DNA from: Pseudomonadota bacterium
GTDB lineage: Bacteria > Pseudomonadota > Gammaproteobacteria > Pseudomonadales > Oleiphilaceae
Assembly: GCA_023430625.1 (NCBI GenBank)
Contig: JAEZAA010000025.1
Location: 1 to 53,086 of the forward strand
Direction of reading: 5' to 3'
Length of the DNA stretch: 53,086 nucleotides
How positions within the stretch are numbered: the first letter of the stretch is position 1; every line of letters begins with the position of its first letter. Of the stretch, positions 27,554-35,649 are shown in pieces. The position numbers and the translations under genes are program-made. The notes below the pieces were generated by a model. The model ran no database searches, was not told the DNA's origin, and was given only the letters and a program-made list of their open reading frames with translations.

Positions 27554-28336
27554 GTGCGGAAATCGAAGGTTTCGAACGCAACCGGCACAGCCGAGCGTCA
27601 GCGTCAGTTTGAGGATTGGTTCCAAAGCCCATTGGGCCGTAATTTGCTAGCCAATGAGCGGGAATCCATCCATCAGTGTATCGAGGGGTTCTACGGCTAT
27701 TATTTGCTTGAGATGCCGGTGAGCTATCGCATGCCTGTTGGCAACGGCAGCCTGGTGCGGCATCGCATGATTGCGGTATCGGGCTGGCAGGACGGGCTGC
27801 CTGATAACACGGTCGTTGCCATGCCTCATGAGCTGCCATTTGAGAACGACAGTCTGGATGCAGTGATTCTCCATCACACGCTCGATTTCGCCCAGAAGCC
27901 CCATCAGGTATTACGGGAGGCCTCGCGCGTGCTGGTGTCTGGTGGTCATATCCTGGTCGTGGGTTTCAATCCCTATGGGCTTTGGGGGCTGTGCAAGTTG
28001 CTGTCCCGTCGCCGAACCGTGCCATGGTGCGGGCACTTTATATCGCCGCTGCGCCTGGAGGACTGGTTGACGTTGCTCGACTTCAGACTGAAGACCGTTC
28101 ATCACGATTTTTATCAGCCGCCGCTCAGGCACCGGGGCTGGCTTCAGGCTTTCTCATTCCTGAATCGGTGGGGCCAGCGCATGAAATTGCCGGCGGGCGC
28201 CTATTATGTCGCTGTTGCCCAGAAGCGCGTGGCGGCCGCGATCCGTCCAAAACCGCGATGGCGTAAGCTGGTGAACGTGGGTACCATTCCCGCGGTCTAT
28301 CGAGTGTCCCGGGAAATAACCAATGAAGACTGTTGA
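27554..28336 (+). CDS. yafS: Class I SAM-dependent methyltransferase (YafS-like)
   Basis: 260 residues. The recognisable core is the methyltransferase motif region: LPFENDSLDAVILHHTLDFAQKPHQVLREASRVLVSGGHILVVGFNPYGLWG, which matches class I motifs II to IV, here cited for its key elements. The substrate is unknown. Position between gloB and rnhA is the same as for E. coli yafS, which supports orthology. The start is GTG at 27554, with no in-frame ATG before residue ~54; the ribosome binding site is poor (GGGGCGA). Its last 14 bases overlap rnhA, so the two are co-translated. Confidence 0.83.
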   Translation: MRKSKVSNATGTAERQRQFEDWFQSPLGRNLLANERESIHQCIEGFYGYYLLEMPVSYRMPVGNGSLVRHRMIAVSGWQDGLPDNTVVAMPHELPFENDSLDAVILHHTLDFAQKPHQVLREASRVLVSGGHILVVGFNPYGLWGLCKLLSRRRTVPWCGHFISPLRLEDWLTLLDFRLKTVHHDFYQPPLRHRGWLQAFSFLNRWGQRMKLPAGAYYVAVAQKRVAAAIRPKPRWRKLVNVGTIPAVYRVSREITNEDC

Positions 28337-28784
28337 GATCTACACAGACGGTGCCTGCCGGGGAAATCCCGGTCCGGGCGGCTGGGGCGCGTTATTGCGC
28401 TATGGCGATGTTGAGAAGCGCATGTTCGGCGGTGAAGAGTTGACCACCAACAACCGGATGGAAATCAGTGCAGCGCTGTTCGCACTGAAAGCCCTGACGC
28501 GTCCCTGCACCGTGAAGCTCTATACCGATTCCGAATATCTGCGCCGGGGCATCACCGAATGGCTGCCGAACTGGAAGCGCAACGGCTGGAAAACCGCCGC
28601 CAAGCAGCCGGTGAAGAATGCGGATCTCTGGCAAGAGTTGGAGCGCGCGGCGGCGCCTCACCAGATCCAATGGCATTGGGTGAAGGGGCACAGTGGGCAT
28701 CCGGAGAATGAGCTGGCGGACCAGTTGGCCAACCAGGCAATTGACGAGTTAAAGGCCGGGCAGCGGCCGCGAAATACTGCGTAG
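28323..28784 (+). CDS. rnhA: Ribonuclease HI
   Basis: 153 residues, normal length. All four carboxylates of the active site are visible in the expected places: the Asp in IYTDGACRGNPGPGGWG, the Glu in NRMEISAAL, the Asp in LYTDSEYLRRG and the Asp in ENELADQLA, together with the catalytic His in KGHSGHPEN. It degrades RNA in RNA-DNA hybrids during replication. It overlaps the end of the methyltransferase gene and is followed 11 bases later by dnaQ, a pairing widespread in Gammaproteobacteria. Confidence 0.98.
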   Translation: MKTVEIYTDGACRGNPGPGGWGALLRYGDVEKRMFGGEELTTNNRMEISAALFALKALTRPCTVKLYTDSEYLRRGITEWLPNWKRNGWKTAAKQPVKNADLWQELERAAAPHQIQWHWVKGHSGHPENELADQLANQAIDELKAGQRPRNTA

Positions 28785-28795
28785 GGGAGAATTGA

Positions 28796-29503
28796 ATGCG
28801 TCAGGTTGTATTGGACACGGAAACCACCGGTCTGGACCCCAAGGCCGGGCACCGCATCATTGAGATTGGCTGTGTCGAGATCATCGACCGTCGGGTAACC
28901 CGTCGCTATTACCACCAATACATCAACCCGCAGCGGGAAGTGGATGAGGGGGCGATGGCGGTACACGGCATCAGCAATGAGTTTCTTGCTGATAAGCCGC
29001 TATTTCATCAGATCGCGCGTGACTTCATCGAGTTCATTGATGGCGCCGAACTGATCATTCATAACGCGGCGTTTGATGTTGGCTTCATCAACCATGAGTT
29101 CAATCTGTTGAACCAGGGTCTTGGCACAGTTGAAGACCTCTGTACGGTGGTTGATACCCTGCTGATGGCCCGGCGCAAGTATCCGGGTGCCGGCGTCAGT
29201 CTGGATAAGCTCTGTAGTCGCCTTGGGATTGATAACAGCCACCGGGAGCTGCATGGCGCCTTGCTGGATTCCCAGATTCTGGCGGATGTCTATCTCGCCA
29301 TGACCGGTGGCCAGACGGCCCTGTCCCTGAGTTCAGGGGATGATCAGAATGAGACTGCGTCCGCAATCCGTCGGCTTGACCCGGGGCGGCCACCGCTGCG
29401 GGTGATCCGCGCGTCCGAGGCTGAACTGGCCGCTCATGAAAGTCGCCTGGATGCCCTGCAGAAGAGCGCGGGAAAGGCAATTTGGCGAGGCGAAGCCGGT
29501 TAG
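28796..29503 (+). CDS. dnaQ: DNA polymerase III epsilon subunit (3'-5' proofreading exonuclease)
   Basis: 235 residues. The DEDDh exonuclease motifs are complete: ExoI LDTETTGLD near the start, ExoII HNAAFDVGFINHEF around 83-96, and ExoIII with HGALLDSQILADVYL around 149-163. The C-terminal tail (~180-235) would bind the alpha subunit. It proofreads replication errors. rnhA lies directly upstream; in E. coli this pair is divergent, but here they run in the same direction as in Pseudomonas. The start has GGGGAGAATTG just upstream (GGAG, 7 bases). Confidence 0.97.
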   Translation: MRQVVLDTETTGLDPKAGHRIIEIGCVEIIDRRVTRRYYHQYINPQREVDEGAMAVHGISNEFLADKPLFHQIARDFIEFIDGAELIIHNAAFDVGFINHEFNLLNQGLGTVEDLCTVVDTLLMARRKYPGAGVSLDKLCSRLGIDNSHRELHGALLDSQILADVYLAMTGGQTALSLSSGDDQNETASAIRRLDPGRPPLRVIRASEAELAAHESRLDALQKSAGKAIWRGEAG

Positions 29504-29590
29504 TAGAGACTTTGATGAGAGTGTTGATCGTCCCGGTGTTCAGATGCTGCAGGCGGCCAAATCTCAATTCCGTACGAATGTTATGGTTTC

Positions 29591-29618
29591 TTGTTTCGGC
29601 GGAATTCTATGTTATAAG
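29591..29618 (+). promoter_or_regulatory. Predicted sigma70 promoter of fimL
   Basis: TTGTTT (29591-29596) and TATAAG (29613-29618) are separated by 16 bases. Transcription would start near 29625, leaving an ~85-base leader before fimL. The surrounding DNA is distinctly AT-rich compared with its neighbours. Confidence 0.5.
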
Positions 29619-29709
29619 TTAATTAGATAAAACCAATAATTCGCGCGCTGTCCTACTGGATGAACCTAGAGGGAGGCGCGCCAGACAGGTCTTCAGGGTT
29701 CCACTCTTT

Positions 29710-31410
29710 ATGGTTGAGTCTTCCGTGGTTCGTAAGAAATCCAACTCCTTCGACCTGGTTCGTAAAGAAATAGAATTCACGATCCAACAGGCCGAAAGTA
29801 GCCTGGAACGCTTTCAGGAGAATCGTGAAAGCGGCGAGGACCTCCAAAACTGTATCGATTTCCTCAATCAGCTTCGCGGTATCTTCACTCTGGTGGAGGT
29901 GCAGGGCGGCACCGTGCTGTGCCAGGAAATGGTAACGCATGCCAATGAGGTGCCCGTCGGTGCGCTGGAAGACAAGAACGGCCTGCTGGCCGTGCTCAAC
30001 CAAGCCCTGTTCGTGCTTCGGCGTTACGTCGACTATTACAGTGACGACTATCAGGATCATCCGGAACTGTTGATCGCGATCATCAACGCGCTGCGTTCCT
30101 CTCGAAAAGCCAAGCTCCTTCCCGACAGTTACTTCTTTGAGGTGGAGTTTCCCCGCCAGGCACCGGCTGCGGTGGAGAGTCTGGATATTCCCAGCGATCA
30201 GTTTGAAGGCCGTTGTCGTCGCTTGCGGCACATGTACCAGGTCGGCTTGCTGGAGCTCCTGCGTGAAAAGGAGCTAACGCTTGGCTACCGGCTGCTGGAA
30301 CGCTCCTCGGACGGTTTTGGACGTCTCTGTGCCCACGCCCCGATGGGAGAGCTTTGGGCCATGGTAGGGCACGCGGTGCGTGGCATGCGCGATTGCCAGA
30401 TGGAAGTGACCCAGCCGCGTAAGCGACTTTTTATGCGGGTCGAGCGTTACGCACGGGAGCTGGTGCAGATCGGAAAGGTTGCGGCCACAAGGGCCGGTTC
30501 CGAAACGGTCATTAAAGAATTGTTGTACCTCATCGCGTTGAGCGGCGGGCAGGACAGCGGTGTCCGCGGGATTCTGGAACGTTATCGCGTCAGTGCGCCG
30601 AAGTTAGATGAAAAACAACTTGTAGCCCACCGTAGCCGTTTGATGGGCCCGGGCAAGGATGTTCTGCGGTCACTGGCAACGGCGCTGCAAGAGGAATTGA
30701 CTCATCTGAAAGACCGCCTGGATATCGTGGAACGCGGTGCCGGATTTCAGGAGGCGGATTTCAGCTCCATTGCAAACGACCTGGGACGCCTGGCGGATAC
30801 CCTGCTGATGCTGGACTTGCAGCAATTGGCGGGCAAAATGCGCGAACAGCAGCGCCACTTCCTTGACTGGGAGCGTTCCAAGCGGATGCCGTCCGAACAG
30901 GAGCTGATGGCGATTGCCGATGCGGTTCTCGGCATTGAGCAGGCCATCATGAATATCGAAGGGCGCGGCATTACCAAGGATACGGATCATCTGTTGCCGG
31001 TTGAAAAACGGGTTGCCGATAGTCCGTATCTGGTGGAAGCCAATATCGTCGTCATTGAAGAGGCGCAGTCGGCGCTGGCCTTGGCGAAGCGGGCGATTGT
31101 GGCATTTATCGAATCCGCAGGTGACAAGATGCATTTGGTCAACGTCCCGAAGACCCTTCACGCGGTCTGGGGCAGCCTGCTTGTGATGGAAACGACCAAG
31201 GTGGCGGCCTATGTTGATCAGAGTGGACGTTACATTCAAGAGCGGCTGATCGATGCGACGCAAACGCCGGATGAGCTGAGCCTGGAAACGCTGGCGGATG
31301 CCCTGACGTCCTTGGAATACTACATCGAAAGCCTGGGCCAGAAGGGTGAGGGCAATGAAGAGCTGCTTAAGCTCGCCGAAGAAAGCCTGCAATCTCTGGG
31401 CTATGCCTAA
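29710..31410 (+). CDS. fimL: FimL, regulator of type IV pili and cAMP signalling
   Basis: 566 residues, essentially the length of P. aeruginosa FimL, and located just after rnhA-dnaQ. The protein is entirely helical and resembles the N-terminal phosphotransfer-like part of the chemosensory kinase ChpA. The place where an Hpt domain has HxLKG reads NQLRG (N53), so the phospho-acceptor histidine is absent and the domain should be a non-phosphorylated scaffold. In Pseudomonas FimL is needed for normal twitching and acts on adenylate cyclase CyaB through FimV and PilG. Those partners are not in this window. A promoter is predicted ~100 bases upstream. Identification rests on length, context and Hpt-like architecture. 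Confidence 0.85.
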   Translation: MVESSVVRKKSNSFDLVRKEIEFTIQQAESSLERFQENRESGEDLQNCIDFLNQLRGIFTLVEVQGGTVLCQEMVTHANEVPVGALEDKNGLLAVLNQALFVLRRYVDYYSDDYQDHPELLIAIINALRSSRKAKLLPDSYFFEVEFPRQAPAAVESLDIPSDQFEGRCRRLRHMYQVGLLELLREKELTLGYRLLERSSDGFGRLCAHAPMGELWAMVGHAVRGMRDCQMEVTQPRKRLFMRVERYARELVQIGKVAATRAGSETVIKELLYLIALSGGQDSGVRGILERYRVSAPKLDEKQLVAHRSRLMGPGKDVLRSLATALQEELTHLKDRLDIVERGAGFQEADFSSIANDLGRLADTLLMLDLQQLAGKMREQQRHFLDWERSKRMPSEQELMAIADAVLGIEQAIMNIEGRGITKDTDHLLPVEKRVADSPYLVEANIVVIEEAQSALALAKRAIVAFIESAGDKMHLVNVPKTLHAVWGSLLVMETTKVAAYVDQSGRYIQERLIDATQTPDELSLETLADALTSLEYYIESLGQKGEGNEELLKLAEESLQSLGYA

Positions 31411-31461
31411 TCGACTTCAAATCACAGGTTATAACTGTCTGGAAGAGGCGTCATTGCGTCT

Positions 31462-32139
31462 ATGGTGAACCAAGGGTTGAGTCTGGCGCTTATCGTCATT
31501 GCGGTACTCTTGCTTTTGGTCGCCCTGCGTATGCTATTGCGGCGGAACTGGTTGCTGGTCTGGGTGCGCGGCACCCTGGGTTTCTTCGTGCTTTTTTCAG
31601 CCATTGTGGTCGCTTTGACCGCGGTCGATCTCCACTCCTATGCTTCCGCCACCGATGAGAGTGAAGTGGCGGTCGTTCGCATCGAAAAGCTGGGGGATCA
31701 GCAGTATCGGGTTACCCTGACGCCATCCGACCTTGAACCAGGGGAATCACCAGAGGTGTACGATCTGCGTGGAGACCTCTGGCAGTTGGATGCTCGCGTG
31801 ATCACCTGGGGTGGGCCCTTGAAGGCGGTTGGTCTGGAGCCTGTTTATCGACTGGATCGCCTCAGCGGACGTTATCTGTCACTGGAACAGGAACGCAGCG
31901 GTGAACGATCGGTCTATGCCATTCGCCAAAGTGGTGTGGGGGACAGCGGAATAGGATTGGATCTTTGGCACTGGTTGCACGAAAACCAATGGTTTCCCTG
32001 GATCGATGCCGACTATGGTGCGGCGACCTATATGCCGCTACGCAACGGTGCCGAGTATGAGGTCTCCCTTAGTAATCGGGGCATGTTGGCGCGTCCAGTG
32101 AATGCGGCAGCCGTGGATGCAGTGGGGTCCTGGCACTAG
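31462..32139 (+). CDS. Uncharacterised membrane protein downstream of fimL
   Basis: 225 residues, function not recognised. Two N-terminal membrane helices (~6-25 and ~34-57) flank a short basic loop with RRNWLLVWVRG. The remaining ~165 residues should lie in the periplasm and are predicted beta-rich, with SEVAVVRIEKLGDQQYRVTLTPSD and RLDRLSGRYLSLEQE segments. Homologues are sometimes labelled 'multidrug transporter', which the two-helix topology does not support. It starts 51 bases after fimL, has a weak ribosome binding site (GAGG 13 bases away), and ends at a strong terminator, so it is probably the last gene of a fimL transcript. A role in envelope function coupled to pili is speculative. 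Confidence 0.7.
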   Translation: MVNQGLSLALIVIAVLLLLVALRMLLRRNWLLVWVRGTLGFFVLFSAIVVALTAVDLHSYASATDESEVAVVRIEKLGDQQYRVTLTPSDLEPGESPEVYDLRGDLWQLDARVITWGGPLKAVGLEPVYRLDRLSGRYLSLEQERSGERSVYAIRQSGVGDSGIGLDLWHWLHENQWFPWIDADYGAATYMPLRNGAEYEVSLSNRGMLARPVNAAAVDAVGSWH

Positions 32140-32168
32140 ACGAAAGACAATAGACAAAGAAAACTCAT

Positions 32169-32196
32169 AAAAAACCCGGCAGAAGCCGGGTTTTTT
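32169..32196. terminator. Strong bidirectional intrinsic terminator
   Basis: A6-CCCGGC, loop AGAA, GCCGGG-T6: a perfect GC stem with A-tract and T-tract, working in both directions between the convergent fimL-downstream gene and the SCP2 gene. Confidence 0.93.
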
Positions 32197-32227
32197 GTGG
32201 GTAGGGCGTTTGGAGCGCCCCCAGAAC

Positions 32228-32542
32228 TTAGTTCATGTTGAACAGTTCGCCCAGCTTCATGCCCAGCATCATGTCGCCTTCAGCGCGCAGCTGACCAGCC
32301 ATAAATGCTTGCATGCCATCAACTTCGCCATTGACCAGGCCTTGCAGGGTTTCGGAGTTCATGATCAGAGTGACGTTGGGGTCGCTGTGATTACCTTCCA
32401 CCAGAGTGCAAGTGCCGTCGTTGATCAACAGGTGGTAGTTCTTGTCGTCTTCGATGTCGAACTGAAAGACCAGATCCAGGCCAGCAGCTGCGTCAGAGTT
32501 GAAGTTGTCTTTCATCTGTTCAAAGATCTGTGCTACAGGCAT
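32228..32542 (-). CDS. SCP2 sterol-binding domain protein
   Basis: 104 residues, a stand-alone SCP2 domain. The pattern is typical: LDLVFQFDIEDDKNYHLLINDGTCTLVEG, then PNVTLIMNSETLQGLVNGEVDGMQAFMAGQLRAEGDMMLGMKL. SCP2 folds bind lipids or acyl chains in a hydrophobic tunnel; bacterial single-domain members have no firmly established ligand. There is no signal peptide, so it is cytoplasmic. The ATG at 32542 is set by AAGGA nine bases upstream; a longer in-frame start 44 codons earlier has no such site and unrelated leading sequence. UbiJ/UbiT-type ubiquinone accessory proteins also use this fold but are longer. Confidence 0.88.
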   Translation of the reverse strand: MPVAQIFEQMKDNFNSDAAAGLDLVFQFDIEDDKNYHLLINDGTCTLVEGNHSDPNVTLIMNSETLQGLVNGEVDGMQAFMAGQLRAEGDMMLGMKLGELFNMN

Positions 32543-32979
32543 CGTGTTATCCTTTTTTGAAATTGGATATAAAACGTTATTGAAATTAGAGATGTTGCAC
32601 TCGGGTGTCGACAGGTCCGAAAACCTCTCTGCCAGAAAGATCAGGCCAAGCCTTGAGATCCCTGGATCGAGCATTCCGTCGGTTGAATTTAGGGAGTTTG
32701 CCCCTATCTGTCAACCGGAATCCGAACAGTTGTTTGAATTTTTGGTTGGCAGGTATTCGCTTCCATTAGGCAGCGTTGAGGCTGGTATAGGTCGTCAGTG
32801 CTCGCCATAATTGAGACCACATTTATTCAAGCTTGGCCGGCCCGGTTTTCGGGGCTGGGGTGCGAGCTGATTTAAATATCGGTACGCCGGACAAATCATT
32901 CCTTGGCTTCATGCCATGGGTTGCACCGCGCGGCTGCTAATTTGCAATGAACGCTCATTGACTGTGGCATAGGAGTAGG
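32543..32979. other. Divergent intergenic region SCP2 gene / sohB
   Basis: 437 bases with no convincing gene. It must hold promoters for both flanking genes. On the minus strand an AT-rich block at about 32560-32590 containing TTTTATAT is the likeliest -10 region for the SCP2 gene, but no clear -35 matches. Nothing of note is visible on the sohB side apart from its ribosome binding site. Confidence 0.4.
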
Positions 32980-34047
32980 GTGTTGGAATTTCTTTATGAA
33001 TACGGGACGTTTTTGGCCAAGGCGGCAACCATTGTGGTTGCCATTCTCGTCGTGCTGGCGGCCATTGCCGGATTGAGTGGGCGCACTCGCCGGCAAAGCC
33101 ATCAGGGACATGTCGAGGTGCGAAGCCTTAACGACAAATTGAGAGGTATGCGCCAAGCCCTGGAGTCGACCGTTCTGCCCAAGGAAATCTACAAGCATCG
33201 GCATAAGCAGGAGAAACAGGCTCGCAAGGAAGAAGCCAAACAGAACAAGAAGCGTGCTAAGCAGGCTGAGCCCGTTGAAGATGAGCAGAAACGCCGGCTC
33301 TTTGTGCTGGATTTTGAAGGCGACATCCGGGCTTCCCGCGTGGAATCGTTGCGCGACGCCGTCACCGCGGTGCTGGGTATCGTGCGCGCCAATGATGAGG
33401 TGGTCGTGCGCCTCGAAAGCCCCGGAGGCATGGTCCATTCATATGGCCTCGCCGCGTCCCAGTTGCAGCGCATAAAAGACCGAGGGGTGCCCTTGACCGT
33501 TTGTGTGGACAAGGTGGCGGCCAGCGGCGGCTATATGATGGCCTGTATCGCTGACCGGATTCTTGCTGCTCCCTTCGCGGTCATCGGGTCCATCGGCGTT
33601 GTCGCCCAGGTGCCCAATCTGCACCGTCTACTGAAAAAGCATGATGTGGATTATGAAGTGTTCACCGCGGGTGAATACAAACGCACGATGACGATTTTCG
33701 GTGAAAACACCGAGAAAGGCCGCGAGAAGTTCAAACAGGATCTGGAAGATACCCATGTGCTGTTCAAAGAGTTTGTGGGTGAGCACCGGCCTGTGGTGAA
33801 TATTGAGGAAGTCGCCAATGGTGATGTCTGGTATGGACGGCGTGCCCTGGAGCAGAAGCTTGTTGATGAACTGATGACCAGCGACGAGTATCTGAGCCGC
33901 GCCTGTGATGATTCCGATGTGTATCTTGTTAATTACGTTGAGCGTAAGTCTCTGCAGGAGCGTTTTGGCATGGCCGCCGCGCTGACGGCTGATCGGCTCC
34001 TGCTAAGGGTTTGGGAGCGCGCGCAGGATATTCGTTTGTGGAAGTAA
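32980..34047 (+). CDS. sohB: Inner-membrane serine protease SohB (peptidase family S49)
   Basis: 355 residues. Residues ~8-30 are a membrane helix, followed by a strongly charged Lys/Glu segment (~68-105) and then the S49 peptidase core. The nucleophilic serine lies in AASGGYMMACIAD and the lysine of the Ser-Lys dyad in GEYKRTMTIFGENTEKGR. SohB is related to signal-peptide peptidase SppA but is the short, single-domain type. The start is GTG at 32980, with AGGAG four bases earlier; TTG in the next codon is a near-equal alternative. It likely faces the periplasm and processes short membrane peptides. Confidence 0.92.
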   Translation: MLEFLYEYGTFLAKAATIVVAILVVLAAIAGLSGRTRRQSHQGHVEVRSLNDKLRGMRQALESTVLPKEIYKHRHKQEKQARKEEAKQNKKRAKQAEPVEDEQKRRLFVLDFEGDIRASRVESLRDAVTAVLGIVRANDEVVVRLESPGGMVHSYGLAASQLQRIKDRGVPLTVCVDKVAASGGYMMACIADRILAAPFAVIGSIGVVAQVPNLHRLLKKHDVDYEVFTAGEYKRTMTIFGENTEKGREKFKQDLEDTHVLFKEFVGEHRPVVNIEEVANGDVWYGRRALEQKLVDELMTSDEYLSRACDDSDVYLVNYVERKSLQERFGMAAALTADRLLLRVWERAQDIRLWK

Positions 34048-34094
34048 GCCAAATCCGCGAGCTATGCCAGGCCTGAGAAGAGGAGGCGATTTGA

Positions 34095-35087
34095 ATGCAG
34101 ACATTTAGAGCGTTACGGGTTATCGAAAAGGGAGAGGGCTTTTTTGATCAGCAGATTGTCGAGCAATCTGTTGCAGATCTGCCGGATCATGACGTGTTGA
34201 TTCGTGTCCTGTACTCCTCTCTCAATTACAAGGATGCCCTCTCGGCGCATGGTAACCGAGGGGTCACGCGCCAGTTTCCGCACACGCCCGGTATCGATGC
34301 GCTGGGCATCGTCGAGGAATCGCAAGATGATTCGCTAACGGTCGGCACGAAGGTAATTGTGACTGGCTACGACCTGGGAATGAACACGCCCGGCGGCTTT
34401 GGGGAGTATATCCGGGTGCCGTCCGAATGGTGTGTTCCAGTGCCCCCGGGACAAACCGATGCCTACTGGATGGCGCTGGGCACGGCGGGTCTGACTGCTG
34501 CGCTCTGCGTTCAGAAATTGGGTCTATTTGTTCAGCCTTCCCAGGAGGAAATTCTGGTCACTGGCGCGACCGGTGGGGTGGGGACGGTCAGCGTCGCTCT
34601 GTTGGCGAAACTTGGATATCGAGTTGCGGCCGTAACCGGCAAAGTCGATCACGCCGATATGCTTCACAGAGTCGGTGCGCGGCGCATCCTAGATCGGGAC
34701 AGTTTAGGCGAACCCTCTGCTAAGCCGATGCTCAAGCCCCAGTGGGCTGGCGCCGTCGATACCGTAGGCGGCGAGGTGCTGAATCAGGTGATCAAGTCAC
34801 TCCAATATGGGGGTGCAGTTGCGGCCTGTGGCATGGTGGCCGGGCATCAGTTTCAGGCGTCGATCTTCCCGTTTATTTTGCGTGGCGTGAATCTTCTGGG
34901 CGTGGACTCGGTTGAGCTGCCACTGGAGGCGAAGGCAGAGATGTGGCGGCGGTTGGCATCGGAGTGGGCAGTTCCCGAGTTGCTCAGTTGCTGTCAGGAG
35001 CTGAGTCTTGAAGAGATGCCTGCGGCAATCGAGCGGATTTATCAAGGTAAGATGAGTGGACGGGTGATTTTGAAACACCGCCATTGA
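34095..35087 (+). CDS. acuI: AcuI/YhdH-family zinc-independent quinone oxidoreductase (acrylyl-CoA reductase type)
   Basis: 330 residues of the medium-chain dehydrogenase/reductase superfamily. The N-terminal GroES-like part has VLYSSLNYKDALSAHGNRGV and HTPGIDALGIV; the NADPH-binding part has EILVTGATGGVGTVSVALLAKLGY. These are hallmarks of YhdH/AcuI, which reduces acrylyl-CoA to propionyl-CoA. The zinc ligands of classical alcohol dehydrogenases are missing. A strong GAGGAGG ribosome binding site precedes ATG. Whether it acts in DMSP/acrylate metabolism here is not shown by the context, which has no other DMSP genes. A bidirectional terminator follows immediately. Confidence 0.86.
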   Translation: MQTFRALRVIEKGEGFFDQQIVEQSVADLPDHDVLIRVLYSSLNYKDALSAHGNRGVTRQFPHTPGIDALGIVEESQDDSLTVGTKVIVTGYDLGMNTPGGFGEYIRVPSEWCVPVPPGQTDAYWMALGTAGLTAALCVQKLGLFVQPSQEEILVTGATGGVGTVSVALLAKLGYRVAAVTGKVDHADMLHRVGARRILDRDSLGEPSAKPMLKPQWAGAVDTVGGEVLNQVIKSLQYGGAVAACGMVAGHQFQASIFPFILRGVNLLGVDSVELPLEAKAEMWRRLASEWAVPELLSCCQELSLEEMPAAIERIYQGKMSGRVILKHRH

Positions 35088-35095
35088 TCCCAACG

Positions 35096-35123
35096 AAAAA
35101 CAGCGGCCTAAGCCGCTGTTTTT
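35096..35123. terminator. Strong bidirectional intrinsic terminator
   Basis: A5-CAGCGGC, loop CTAA, GCCGCTG-T5, between the convergent acuI and DUF934 genes. A textbook stem with tracts on both sides. Confidence 0.93.
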
Positions 35124-35139
35124 CATTTCACTGAAATAT

Positions 35140-35649
35140 TCAGGCTGTGCGCTGGGCTCTGCGGCGAAACAGTGGCAGAGGCTGGTCGGTGGCTGCCTGA
35201 TAGTACTCAGAGAATACCTGCAAGCTGGCCAGCGCCTTTTCCATGCAGCGATCTTCGCGCAGCGCGAAAGCATCGATGCCGCAACGGCGCATGTAGAACA
35301 GTTGGTCCTGCAGCACATCGCCGATGGCGCGCAGTTCGCCTTCATAGCCATAACGGTCCCGCAGCAGCCGCGCAGTGGAATATCCCCGTCCATCCCGGAA
35401 GCTGGGGAAGTTGATGGCGATGACACCAAAGCGTGGCAGGTCAGCTGCAAGCAGTTCGACCTCCTCGTCACTGTCGATCCATACGCCCAGTAGATCCCGT
35501 TCAGCCAACGTGGCACGTTGTGCAAGCCATACGCTGAGAGGGACGATGACCTGACCATCGGGCACGGTGACAGTTGCTGCGTCTTCGGCGCGTGCCAGGA
35601 CAGTCCAGGCGTCGCTGACAATCTGGCCGTTCTTAATGAGCTTTTGCAT
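35140..35649 (-). CDS. DUF934 protein paired with sulfite reductase
   Basis: 169 residues. It matches DUF934: VIVPLSVWL near residue 35, then GVIAINFPSFRDGRGYSTARLLRDRYGYEGELRAIGDVLQDQLFYMRRCGIDAF. Genes of this family almost always follow a ferredoxin-type sulfite reductase gene, as here. A role in electron delivery to, or assembly of, the reductase has been suggested by context only. The ATG at 35649 has GGAG seven bases upstream and overlaps the end of cysI by 17 bases, indicating coupled translation. There are no conserved cysteines that would point to an Fe-S cluster of its own. Confidence 0.86.
   Translation of the reverse strand: MQKLIKNGQIVSDAWTVLARAEDAATVTVPDGQVIVPLSVWLAQRATLAERDLLGVWIDSDEEVELLAADLPRFGVIAINFPSFRDGRGYSTARLLRDRYGYEGELRAIGDVLQDQLFYMRRCGIDAFALREDRCMEKALASLQVFSEYYQAATDQPLPLFRRRAQRTA

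Noticed and set aside
27480..27839. N-terminal extension of gloB by 120 codons
   Set aside because: It would overlap the divergent methyltransferase gene, lacks family similarity, and a good ribosome binding site marks the shorter start at 27479.
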